Assembly (NCBI RefSeq): GCF_020171845.1
Contig: NZ_JAIVAM010000013.1
Coordinates: 124,001-188,000, forward strand
Source of the DNA: Cytobacillus kochii
GTDB taxonomy: Bacteria > Bacillota > Bacilli > Bacillales > Cytobacillaceae
Direction: 5' to 3'
Length of the DNA: 64,000 nt
A program made the position numbers and the translations under genes. Position 1 is the first letter of the stretch, and each line of letters starts with the position of its first letter. The notes below the pieces were generated by a model, which searched no databases, was not told the origin of the DNA, and saw only the letters and a program-made list of their open reading frames with translations. Below, piece after piece: positions 51,178 through 59,087 of the stretch.

Positions 51178-51206
51178 TTGCAAAAAATAGCAACTATAGA
51201 TACACT
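51178..51206 (+). promoter_or_regulatory. Candidate promoter of mlpA
   Basis: TTGCAA (51178-51183) and TACACT (51201-51206) are 17 bases apart, about 115 bases before the mlpA start. Confidence 0.4.
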
Positions 51207-51227
51207 TATGTTATTCTACCATCATGA

Positions 51228-51293
51228 GTCTTTTTTTCTTATGAATGATAAACAGTTGTTTTGAAAAGCATTCCGTATCATTCGAAAAAAGAC
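51228..51293 (+). promoter_or_regulatory. Long hairpin in the mlpA leader
   Basis: GAATGATA (51243-51250) pairs with TATCATTC (51276-51283), and a flanking GTCTTTTTTTC (51228-51238) pairs with GAAAAAAGAC (51284-51293). The fold ends 17 bases before the mlpA ribosome site GGAGGAG and could protect or present it. Confidence 0.4.
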
Positions 51294-51322
51294 AGCTTGC
51301 AAACAGAACAGGAGGAGCATGC

Positions 51323-52558
51323 TTGATTAAAAGATATACTTGCAAAAATGGAACAAGAATCGTATTAGAAAATATTCCGACTGTCCGCTCTGTTGCCATT
51401 GGCGTTTGGATTGGAACAGGATCAAGAAATGAAGATAAAGAGAATAATGGGATTTCCCACTTTCTTGAACATATGATTTTTAAAGGTACAGAGTCAAAAA
51501 CAGCTAGAGAAATAGCGGAGTCTTTTGATAGTATTGGTGGACAAGTGAACGCTTTCACATCAAAAGAATATACATGCTATTACGCAAAAGTACTGGATAC
51601 TCACGCCTCATTTGCGTTAGATGTACTAGCAGATATGTTTTTCAACTCTTCCTTCGATAACGAAGAGTTGAAAAAAGAGAAAAATGTTGTCTATGAAGAA
51701 ATTAAAATGTATGAAGATACACCGGATGATATTGTCCATGATGTTTTAAGTAAGGGTGTATATGAAAGTCATTCATTGGGGTACCCGATACTCGGAACGG
51801 AAGAAACACTAGAAACGTTTAACGGGGACACATTAAGAGACTATATGCATAATCACTATATACCTGAGAATGTCGTCATCTCCATTGCAGGTAATGTGCC
51901 TGAATCATTTATTCAAGAAGTAGAGTCCCATTTTGGTACATATACAGGTGGTAGTCCGGCAGTAAACGAAACAGTACCTACTTTTCACAATAATAAGATC
52001 GCCAGAAAGAAAGAAACAGAACAAGCGCATCTTTGTTTAGGGTTTAACGGACTTCCCGTTGGTCATGATGATATGTATCAGTTGATCGTTCTAAATAATA
52101 TTCTTGGTGGTAGCATGAGTAGTCGCTTATTCCAAGATGTGAGGGAAGATAAAGGTCTCGCATACTCTGTGTTTTCTTATCACTCTTCTTTTAAAGATAG
52201 TGGTTTGGTTACAATATATGGCGGTACCGGTGCGAAACAAATGAATGTTCTTTTCGAAACGATTCAGAACACATTAGACGTTTTAAAACGAAACGGAATA
52301 ACAGAAAAAGAATTAGTCAATAGTAAAGAGCAATTAAAAGGTGGCTTAATGCTAAGTTTAGAAAGTACAAATAGTCGCATGAGCCGTAACGGCAAAAATG
52401 AGCTATTGCTTGGATCTCATCGTACATTAGATAAAATTATTGAAGAAATTGATGAAGTATCAATGGATGAAGTCAATGAAATGGCGAAAAAGATCTTTAC
52501 AGATGACTATTCATTAGCCTTAATTAGTCCAGATGGTGAGTTACCTCAAGGGCTATAA
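51323..52558 (+). CDS. mlpA: MlpA (YmxG), M16 zinc protease
   Basis: An M16-family metallopeptidase related to mitochondrial processing peptidase. The zinc motif HFLEH appears in NGISHFLEHMIFKGT, with the distal glutamate region NVVYEEIKMYEDTPDD. The start is TTG 51323, five bases after GGAGGAG, giving the family N-terminus MIKRYTCKNGTRIVLEN and 411 residues. In B. subtilis the gene is also called ymxG and has been linked to extracellular protease expression. Confidence 0.95.
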   Translation: MIKRYTCKNGTRIVLENIPTVRSVAIGVWIGTGSRNEDKENNGISHFLEHMIFKGTESKTAREIAESFDSIGGQVNAFTSKEYTCYYAKVLDTHASFALDVLADMFFNSSFDNEELKKEKNVVYEEIKMYEDTPDDIVHDVLSKGVYESHSLGYPILGTEETLETFNGDTLRDYMHNHYIPENVVISIAGNVPESFIQEVESHFGTYTGGSPAVNETVPTFHNNKIARKKETEQAHLCLGFNGLPVGHDDMYQLIVLNNILGGSMSSRLFQDVREDKGLAYSVFSYHSSFKDSGLVTIYGGTGAKQMNVLFETIQNTLDVLKRNGITEKELVNSKEQLKGGLMLSLESTNSRMSRNGKNELLLGSHRTLDKIIEEIDEVSMDEVNEMAKKIFTDDYSLALISPDGELPQGL

Positions 52559-52564
52559 ATAAAA

Positions 52565-52608
52565 GAGAACAATTTCCCATTTGTAAAGATAGGAAATTGT
52601 TCTTTTTT
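52565..52608 (+). terminator. Terminator after mlpA, possibly bidirectional
   Basis: AGAACAATTTCC (52565-52576) and GGAAATTGTTCT (52592-52603) form a 12-bp stem, with a T run on the + strand. The reverse complement also continues T-rich, so it may end the convergent methyltransferase gene too. Confidence 0.85.
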
Positions 52609-52628
52609 ATTATAAACATATATTTTCT

Positions 52629-53288
52629 TTAGCCTTTTTTCTTTTTTAACACCGCACGAAAACAATTTAATTCTCCCCATATGGTTGATGTGAGGACATT
52701 AGAAGGTCGGGTGAAGGTCACTTGATCAAAAAAGGTTAATCCAGCTTCGTGAATCATACGATTGAACATGTCTAAATCGATGGTAGGATAGTCACAAGTT
52801 AAAATAATGAGTCCATCCTCTTTTAATACACGTTTAAACTCTACAAGGCTTTTATATATATCCTCACTACTTAAATGTTCAATAACGGAAATACAGAAGA
52901 TTTTATCAAATAATTGCCCACTGTATGGTAAATCAGTTAAGGAACAGCAATTCATAGATACGTTGTTTATTAAACGTTGTACATTTTCTTCTTGTATGTC
53001 GTCATGTGTATATGTTTCCTTCATATCTAAAAAAATGGCTTTACTGTCTAATAATCTCTCATCGATATCACAGGCAAAAGTGTGTTTGCATATCTCACTT
53101 AAATAAAACTTTAAAGGATGCCCCAATCCACAGGCTGCATCGAGAACAATTTCATTTTTGTCTGCAAAATTTTTTGCCCATTCATACTCATAGGGTCTTG
53201 TTTCCCATTCCTTAGGTAACTGGAAGACGAACTGCTGAGATTTCGGATCGTCAGTTGTAATAAACCTTGAATCAGTTATGTTTTTCAT
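52629..53288 (-). CDS. Class I SAM-dependent methyltransferase
   Basis: This is the only gene I accept on the - strand. The 219-residue product has methyltransferase motif I VLDAACGLGH at about residues 48-57, an acidic ACDID at 72-76, DKIFCISVIEHLS as motif IV/V and LKEDGLIILTCD. The substrate cannot be told; the fold resembles small-molecule or lipid-type methyltransferases (Methyltransf_11/25), not DNA methylases. GAGGAGG precedes the start. In B. subtilis ymxH occupies this place. A -10 like that of sigma-E or sigma-K lies upstream. Confidence 0.9.
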   Translation of the reverse strand: MKNITDSRFITTDDPKSQQFVFQLPKEWETRPYEYEWAKNFADKNEIVLDAACGLGHPLKFYLSEICKHTFACDIDERLLDSKAIFLDMKETYTHDDIQEENVQRLINNVSMNCCSLTDLPYSGQLFDKIFCISVIEHLSSEDIYKSLVEFKRVLKEDGLIILTCDYPTIDLDMFNRMIHEAGLTFFDQVTFTRPSNVLTSTIWGELNCFRAVLKKKKG

Positions 53289-53313
53289 TTCATTTCCTCC
53301 TCACTTAGCATTT

Positions 53314-53322
53314 TATTGTATG
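53314..53322 (-). promoter_or_regulatory. Sigma-E/sigma-K type -10 before the methyltransferase gene
   Basis: On the - strand CATACAATA matches the CATAnnnTA -10 of sigma-K (and CATACA of sigma-E), 25 bases before the start codon, leaving room for a short leader with GAGGAGG. The -35 region is not convincing. Confidence 0.4.
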
Positions 53323-53471
53323 TGAATAAAGATGAGTCGCTACCTCACGATTTAATCACTTTTCCTATTTAAAATGTTTTTTTAATGGTAGGAGTTTCGT
53401 CCTTCACTCCTTATCAATCTTCTCTTCAAAACAAAGGTTCAAACTTAGCGTCTATTCTTTGTTAGAGAACT

Positions 53472-53500
53472 CACCGAATAGGTCATTTCTACATAAGATG
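53472..53500 (+). promoter_or_regulatory. Possible sigma-K promoter of dpaAB
   Basis: CACC (53472-53475) and CATAAGATG (53492-53500) are 16 bases apart and resemble the AC and CATAnnnTA boxes of sigma-K, which drives dpaAB (spoVF) in B. subtilis. The last base pair of the -10 is TG rather than TA. A 7-bp hairpin (53517-53523 with 53531-53537) follows before the ribosome site. Confidence 0.35.
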
Positions 53501-53556
53501 TTGAAGTAATTGAGTAAAAGAACATAAAAAGTTCTTTAAAAGAAGGTGAGTGTTGC

Positions 53557-54459
53557 ATGCTGACAGGATTACAAATTGCAGTGATCGGTGGAGATGCAAG
53601 GCAGCTTGAGGTCATTCGTAAGCTGACAGAATTGGATGCAAAATTATATTTAATTGGTTTTGAACAGCTTGACCACGCTTTTTCTGGTGCAGTAAAGGAG
53701 AAGTTAGATGAAGTTGACTTTACATGCATTGACGCCATTATATTGCCAGTGCCTGGGGCTGGGGTGGATGGACAGATTGATACAATTTTCTCTAATGAAA
53801 AAATTACGATAAATGAAGAAATCTTAAAGAAAACACCGCAACATTGTAAAATTTATTCTGGTATTAATCCTCCTTATCTTCAAGAAATTTCAACCAAAGC
53901 AGATCGTGAAGTTGTTCAATTATTTAATCGTGATGATGTCGCAATATACAATTCAATCCCCACTGTTGAAGGTGCATTAATGATGGCCATTCAACATACT
54001 GATTTTACAATTCACGGATCAAATGTGACTGTATTAGGACTTGGAAGAACAGGAATGAGTATAGCCCGTGCATTTCATGCTTTAGGAGCTAAAGTGAAAG
54101 TAGGAGCTAGAAAAAGCGAGCATATAGCAAGAATAACTGAAATGGGTCTTACGCCTTTTCATTTGAGTGATATTGAAGAAGCCGTTGTGGATGCAGATAT
54201 ATGCATTAATACAATTCCCTTACAAGTCGTGGTGGCATCAGTAATAGCGAAAATGCCAGTTCATACCCTCATTATTGATTTAGCTTCTAAACCAGGTGGT
54301 ACGGACTTTAGATACGCAGAGAAACGCGGGGTAAAAGCTCTATTAGCACCTGGCCTACCAGGAATCGTTGCACCAAAAACAGCGGGACGTATTTTAGCTA
54401 ATGTTCTTTCACAATTGATTTTGGCTAATTTTGATGAAAGGGAGGATAAACAATCATGA
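53557..54459 (+). CDS. dpaA: Dipicolinate synthase subunit A
   Basis: DpaA (SpoVFA) is the NAD(P)-binding subunit that with DpaB oxidises dihydrodipicolinate to dipicolinic acid in the mother cell; the product fills the spore core. The 300-residue product starts MLTGLQIAVIGGDARQLEVI and has a second Rossmann motif VLGLGRTGMSIARAF. It overlaps dpaB by four bases. Presence of this pair shows that the organism makes endospores. Confidence 0.97.
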   Translation: MLTGLQIAVIGGDARQLEVIRKLTELDAKLYLIGFEQLDHAFSGAVKEKLDEVDFTCIDAIILPVPGAGVDGQIDTIFSNEKITINEEILKKTPQHCKIYSGINPPYLQEISTKADREVVQLFNRDDVAIYNSIPTVEGALMMAIQHTDFTIHGSNVTVLGLGRTGMSIARAFHALGAKVKVGARKSEHIARITEMGLTPFHLSDIEEAVVDADICINTIPLQVVVASVIAKMPVHTLIIDLASKPGGTDFRYAEKRGVKALLAPGLPGIVAPKTAGRILANVLSQLILANFDEREDKQS

Positions 54460-55055
54460 ATTTAAAAGGGAAAAAAATAGGATTCGGTTTAACGGGGTCG
54501 CATTGCACATATGATGCCGTTTTTCCGGAAATAGAGAAGTTAGTCGGGGCAGGAGCTGAAGTAATACCAGTCGTGACTTTTACAGTTCAAAATACGGTAA
54601 CAAGATTTGGCGATGGAGAAGATTGGATTAAAAGAATAGAAGAAGTGACTGGGAATAAAGTTATTGATTCTATTGTAAAAGCAGAACCATTAGGCCCGAA
54701 AATCCCATTAGATTGCATGGTTGTTGCCCCATTAACAGGAAACTCCATGAGTAAATTTGCAAATGCTATGACAGATTCTCCAGTGCTTATGGCTGCCAAA
54801 GCGACATTAAGGAACGAAAAACCAGTCGTACTAGGTATATCGACTAATGATGCACTAGGCTTAAACGGCACAAATCTCATGCGTTTAATGTCTACAAAAA
54901 ATATTTATTTTATCCCATTTGGGCAAGATGACCCAGTGAAGAAACCGAACTCAATGGTCGCCCGTATGACAGCATTATCTGATACAATAGTGAAAGCAAT
55001 AAATGGTGAACAGATTCAGCCAGTCATTGTAGAAAGATACAAAGATGGTAACTAA
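54456..55055 (+). CDS. dpaB: Dipicolinate synthase subunit B
   Basis: DpaB (SpoVFB) is the flavoprotein-like partner of DpaA. The 199-residue product opens GKKIGFGLTGSHCTYDAVF and contains VVAPLTGNSMSKFANAMTD, as in flavin mononucleotide-binding decarboxylase-type folds. Its substrate is made by DapA, encoded three genes downstream. Confidence 0.97.
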   Translation: MNLKGKKIGFGLTGSHCTYDAVFPEIEKLVGAGAEVIPVVTFTVQNTVTRFGDGEDWIKRIEEVTGNKVIDSIVKAEPLGPKIPLDCMVVAPLTGNSMSKFANAMTDSPVLMAAKATLRNEKPVVLGISTNDALGLNGTNLMRLMSTKNIYFIPFGQDDPVKKPNSMVARMTALSDTIVKAINGEQIQPVIVERYKDGN

Positions 55056-55325
55056 GTTCGAGATTTATCATAGTTCCCTTCGTTAAGTGATGAATGTTTG
55101 CAGACGACGGCTTTCGCCAGTAGACTTGGCGATAAGCCATGTTTTCTCATAAAATTTTATTTTTTAATGCGGGAATATGATAAAATATAAAATAATCTTA
55201 GTATACTATCTATAGCTCGCTCTCATAGCTGAAATACGACTGAAAGATAGTCGCTCACTTGTTTGTTAGCTGAAAGGTAAACTAAAAAATATCAATCATT
55301 ATGTTGGCCGGAAGGAGAAATGGTT
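55056..55325 (+). other. Region between dpaB and asd
   Basis: It holds a two-part hairpin at 55109-55138 (GGCT/AGCC outside TCGCCA/TGGCGA, no T run), a small CGACT/AGTCG stem at 55238-55254 and two copies of TAGCTGAAA. The AT-rich middle has several -10-like sequences but no clear promoter. I see no lysine riboswitch. Confidence 0.4.
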
Positions 55326-56375
55326 ATGACAGAGAAAAAAGACTTCCATGTAGCTGTAGTAGGAGCAACAGGAGCAGTAGGTGAACAAATGTTAAAAACA
55401 TTGGAAGAGCGTGCTTTTCCGATATCAACATTGAAAGTATTATCTTCGTCTCGCTCAGCTGGGAAGAAGATTCAATATAACGGCAAGGAATATACTGTAG
55501 AAGAAGCTACACCTGATAGTTTTGAAGGTGTAGATATTGCTTTGTTTAGTGCAGGGGGAAGTGTATCCAAACAATTAGCTCCAGAAGCGGTAAAGAGAGG
55601 AGCAATTGTGGTTGATAATACGAGTGCATTCCGTATGGATGAAAATACTCCACTTATCGTACCTGAAGTAAATGAAGAAGACTTGCATAACCATAACGGC
55701 ATCATTGCCAACCCCAATTGTTCAACCATTCAAATGGTTGTAGCGCTTGAACCGATTAGAAAAGCATTTGGTTTAAATAAAGTGATTGTCTCCACTTATC
55801 AAGCAGTCTCTGGCTCAGGGCAAGCAGCTATTGATGAATTGCAAGAGCAAACAAGAGCGATTTTAGATAATCAAACATACACGCCTGAAGTATTGCCAGT
55901 AAAGGGTGATAAAAAGCATTATCAAATCGCTTTTAACGCCATTCCTCAAATAGATAAATTTGTTGATAACGGTTATACATTTGAGGAAATGAAAATGATT
56001 AATGAAACGAAAAAAATTATGCATCTGCCTTCTTTACCAGTAGCTGCGACTTGTGTTCGTCTACCCGTGGGAACTGGTCATTCTGAATCTGTGTATTTTG
56101 AGATTGATCAGGAAGGCATTAACGCAAAGGATATAAAAGCTTTGTTAAGTACCGCACCAGGTATAGAACTACAAGATGACCCTGAACAGCAAATTTATCC
56201 AATGCCAGCAGATTGTGTTGGTAAATCAGAAGTGTTCGTCGGTCGTATTCGCAATGACTTAGATGAGCCAAAAGGGTTCCATATGTGGGTCGTTTCTGAT
56301 AATCTACTAAAAGGTGCAGCCTGGAATTCTGTACAAATCGCAGAAAGTCTTGTTAAATTAAAGTTAGTGAAATAA
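55326..56375 (+). CDS. asd: Aspartate-semialdehyde dehydrogenase
   Basis: Asd reduces aspartyl phosphate to the semialdehyde, the branch point to lysine/diaminopimelate and threonine/methionine. The product of 349 residues has [15 protein letters not shown] for NADP, the catalytic C132 in [10 protein letters not shown] and the conserved [16 protein letters not shown] 55326 is eight bases after GGAG; ATG 55320 would be only two bases away. It leads an asd-dapG-dapA group. Confidence 0.97.
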   Translation: MTEKKDFHVAVVGATGAVGEQMLKTLEERAFPISTLKVLSSSRSAGKKIQYNGKEYTVEEATPDSFEGVDIALFSAGGSVSKQLAPEAVKRGAIVVDNTSAFRMDENTPLIVPEVNEEDLHNHNGIIANPNCSTIQMVVALEPIRKAFGLNKVIVSTYQAVSGSGQAAIDELQEQTRAILDNQTYTPEVLPVKGDKKHYQIAFNAIPQIDKFVDNGYTFEEMKMINETKKIMHLPSLPVAATCVRLPVGTGHSESVYFEIDQEGINAKDIKALLSTAPGIELQDDPEQQIYPMPADCVGKSEVFVGRIRNDLDEPKGFHMWVVSDNLLKGAAWNSVQIAESLVKLKLVK

Positions 56376-56399
56376 ATTGCAATTACTCGAGGTGTTAAG

Positions 56400-57632
56400 A
56401 TGAAAATCGTCGTTCAAAAATTTGGCGGTACATCGGTAAAAAATGAAGAAGGCAGGAGTCATGCATTAAGGCATATTAAAAATGCCGTTCATGAAGGGTT
56501 CAAAGTGGTAGTTGTTGTTTCTGCAATGGGAAGAAAGGGAGACCCTTATGCAACAGACACGTTATTATCACTTGTTGGTGCGCCCCTTGCCAAAATCAAT
56601 AAACGTGAAACAGACTTATTACTATCTTGTGGAGAAGTGATTTCAAGTGTTGTATTTACGAATATGCTTATAGAAAATGAGCTAACGGCGACCGCATTAA
56701 CAGGTGCGCAAGCTGGTTTTCGTACAAATCATGATCATATGAATGCGAAAATTATTGATATGAAATGTGAACGTTTAAAAAACGAGTTAGAATTACATGA
56801 TGTTGTTGTCGTTGCAGGTTTCCAAGGATCAGCTAGAAACGGTGATACAACGACGATTGGACGTGGCGGCAGTGATACTTCAGCAGCTGCGCTAGGTTCT
56901 GCCCTTAATGCAGAGTGGATTGATATATTCACAGATGTTGAAGGGATTATGACAGCTGATCCGCGGATTGCACAGAATGCACGTTCTTTGGATGTTGTAA
57001 CTTATACGGAAGTTTGTAATATGGCTTATCAAGGTGCAAAGGTTATCCATCCAAGAGCAGTTGAAATCGCGATGCAATCAAAAATTCCCATTCGTATCCG
57101 TTCCACTTATACAGACGGTTTAGGTACGCTAGTTACGGCTGTTACGAAACAAAGTAGAGGAACAGATATAAAAGAAAGACCGGTTACCGGGATTGCACAT
57201 GTAGCGAATATTACGCAAATTAAAGTGGTTGCTAAAGAAAATCAGTATGACCTACAATCAGAGGTTTTTAAGGCAATGGCCAAAGAAGGCATTAGCGTTG
57301 ATTTCATTAATATTTATCCACATGGAGTAACCTATACAGTGACCGAGGAAATGACCGATAAAGCGATTCAAATTTTAAATGGATTAGGTCATGAACCAAA
57401 AGTGGAAAGAGGCTGTGCGAAAGTTTCAGTTGTCGGTGCAGGTATGCAAGGTGTACCTGGTGTTGCCTCTAAAATTGTAACAGCACTTTCGGAACAAGGC
57501 ATTAGAATTATGCAATCAGCAGATAGCCATACGACTATTTGGGTTTTAGTTGAACAAGAAGATTTGCCGAAAGCAGTCAATGCACTCCATGATGCCTTTC
57601 ATTTAGAAAAAGATCAAGTAGAAATGATATAA
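56400..57632 (+). CDS. dapG: Aspartokinase I
   Basis: This kinase phosphorylates aspartate as the first step of the pathway. The 410-residue product has VQKFGGTSVKNEEGR, FTDVEGIMTADPR and two C-terminal ACT regions. In B. subtilis DapG is feedback inhibited by meso-diaminopimelate, fitting its use for cell wall and spore dipicolinate. The gene context rather than sequence alone distinguishes it from LysC. Confidence 0.95.
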   Translation: MKIVVQKFGGTSVKNEEGRSHALRHIKNAVHEGFKVVVVVSAMGRKGDPYATDTLLSLVGAPLAKINKRETDLLLSCGEVISSVVFTNMLIENELTATALTGAQAGFRTNHDHMNAKIIDMKCERLKNELELHDVVVVAGFQGSARNGDTTTIGRGGSDTSAAALGSALNAEWIDIFTDVEGIMTADPRIAQNARSLDVVTYTEVCNMAYQGAKVIHPRAVEIAMQSKIPIRIRSTYTDGLGTLVTAVTKQSRGTDIKERPVTGIAHVANITQIKVVAKENQYDLQSEVFKAMAKEGISVDFINIYPHGVTYTVTEEMTDKAIQILNGLGHEPKVERGCAKVSVVGAGMQGVPGVASKIVTALSEQGIRIMQSADSHTTIWVLVEQEDLPKAVNALHDAFHLEKDQVEMI

Positions 57633-57657
57633 GTGATTATTAAAAAGAGGTGTAAAA

Positions 57658-58527
57658 ATGGTTTTATTCGGAAGAGTTTCAACAGCAATGGTTACGCCAT
57701 TCGATATCAATGGGCATATTGATTTTGCAAAGACAACTCAGTTGATTAATCATTTGATTGAGAATGGGACAGATTCCCTTGTTGTTGCTGGAACAACAGG
57801 CGAATCACCAACGTTAACGAAAGAAGAAAAACTCGCATTGTTTAAACATGTAGTGAAGGTAACGGATGGACGCGTGCCAGTTATTGCCGGTACAGGTAGC
57901 AATAATACTTACTCATCCATTGAATTAACGAAAAAAGCAGCAGAAATTGGTGTAGATGCCATCATGTTAGTCGCTCCTTATTATAATAAGCCAAACCAAG
58001 CAGGCTTATATGAGCATTTTAAAGCGATCGCAGCAAGTACAGATTTACCTGTTATGTTATATAATATTCCAGGTCGATCATCTGTTAATATTGCACCTGA
58101 AACAATTATTGAACTATCCAAGATTAAAAATATTGTCTCTGTGAAAGAAGCGAGTGGTGATCTTAATGCAATGACGAAGATTATCGCTGAAACAGATGAC
58201 GATTTCTTGTTATATAGTGGCGACGATGGTATCGCTTTACCAGTCTTATCCATTGGTGGAGCAGGTGTTGTATCAGTGGCCTCACATATAATCGGCTCTG
58301 AAATTCAAGAAATGGTGCAAGCATTTTTAGATGGCCGCTATCAAGAGGCTGCAAAATTGCACCAATCCTTATTACCAATAATGGAAGCGATGTTTGCAGC
58401 GCCAAGTCCTGTACCAGTTAAAACCGCTTTGCAGGTCAAAGGCCTTGATGTCGGTTCAGTGCGTTTACCAATGGTACCACTTTCTGAACAAGAAAGAGCT
58501 TCACTGATTGACATTATTAAAAAGTAA
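57658..58527 (+). CDS. dapA: 4-hydroxy-tetrahydrodipicolinate synthase
   Basis: DapA condenses aspartate semialdehyde with pyruvate. The 289-residue product has GTTGESPTLT, the catalytic Y135 (MLYNIPGRS) and Schiff-base K163 (VSVKEASGD). Its product feeds lysine and diaminopimelate synthesis and, through DpaA-DpaB, dipicolinate. An AGAGGTG site precedes it. Confidence 0.98.
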   Translation: MVLFGRVSTAMVTPFDINGHIDFAKTTQLINHLIENGTDSLVVAGTTGESPTLTKEEKLALFKHVVKVTDGRVPVIAGTGSNNTYSSIELTKKAAEIGVDAIMLVAPYYNKPNQAGLYEHFKAIAASTDLPVMLYNIPGRSSVNIAPETIIELSKIKNIVSVKEASGDLNAMTKIIAETDDDFLLYSGDDGIALPVLSIGGAGVVSVASHIIGSEIQEMVQAFLDGRYQEAAKLHQSLLPIMEAMFAAPSPVPVKTALQVKGLDVGSVRLPMVPLSEQERASLIDIIKK

Positions 58528-58536
58528 GCAAAAAAT

Positions 58537-58582
58537 CTGAGCGATCATTCCCACCTTGGGTATGAATTGTTCAGGTTTTTTT
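58537..58582 (+). terminator. Intrinsic terminator after dapA
   Basis: CTGAGCGAT (58537-58545) pairs with ATTGTTCAG (58566-58574) using two G-U pairs, with an inner CCCA/TGGG pairing, then a T run. Confidence 0.8.
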
Positions 58583-59087
58583 GTGTGATGCCATAACATA
58601 TATACTCTGGATAGGGGAGTAAAAAGAGGGCTCTTCGTATATCTCACAAATCTAAAAAACATATTGAGCAAACATAAGTAGCTCAGGTTGAAGAAGTTTT
58701 CGCTCACTAGCTGAACTAGAGATACTTAAATCTGATTACTACTATTTAGTCCTTGTTAAATCCAAACCCAATACATCAATCTGGATGAAGGAAATTTACA
58801 CGTTTCTTGAGTCTTTTAGGTTCTCTTTTTTTAAAAGCAAGACTAACTGAATGATTATAAACTTGATATTTAGGTATCGCTTTTAGAAGAGAGTATTTGT
58901 TAAAGTAAAACGATCCTTTTTGTGCCGTCTTCTTTAATCACTAAAGTGTTTAATTACTTAATTTAACTGGATAAATTGCTTAATAACCGCAAAAATGCAT
59001 AAATTTGGTTGTTATTATTTTCTTAGTTAAAGTATAATGGGAATAACTGATTTTGATCGGGTGAATGAACTATAGGAGGATACATAA
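58583..59087 (+). other. Long region between dapA and rnjB
   Basis: About 500 bases without a gene I can support. It holds the rnjB promoter near its end. A 21-codon frame near 58783 lacks a ribosome site, and the reverse frame over the dapA terminator has no recognisable content. No known RNA family or repeat is evident. Confidence 0.4.
59009..59038 (+). promoter_or_regulatory. Sigma-A promoter of rnjB
   Basis: TTGTTA (59009-59014) and a perfect TATAAT (59033-59038) are 18 bases apart, about 50 bases before the rnjB start. Confidence 0.65.

Noticed and set aside
55056..55325. Lysine riboswitch before asd-dapG-dapA
   Set aside because: Length would allow it, but I could not find the conserved L-box motifs or a terminator/antiterminator pair.
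58501..58707. Reverse frame of 68 codons after dapA
   Set aside because: It crosses the dapA stop and terminator and has no recognisable motif.
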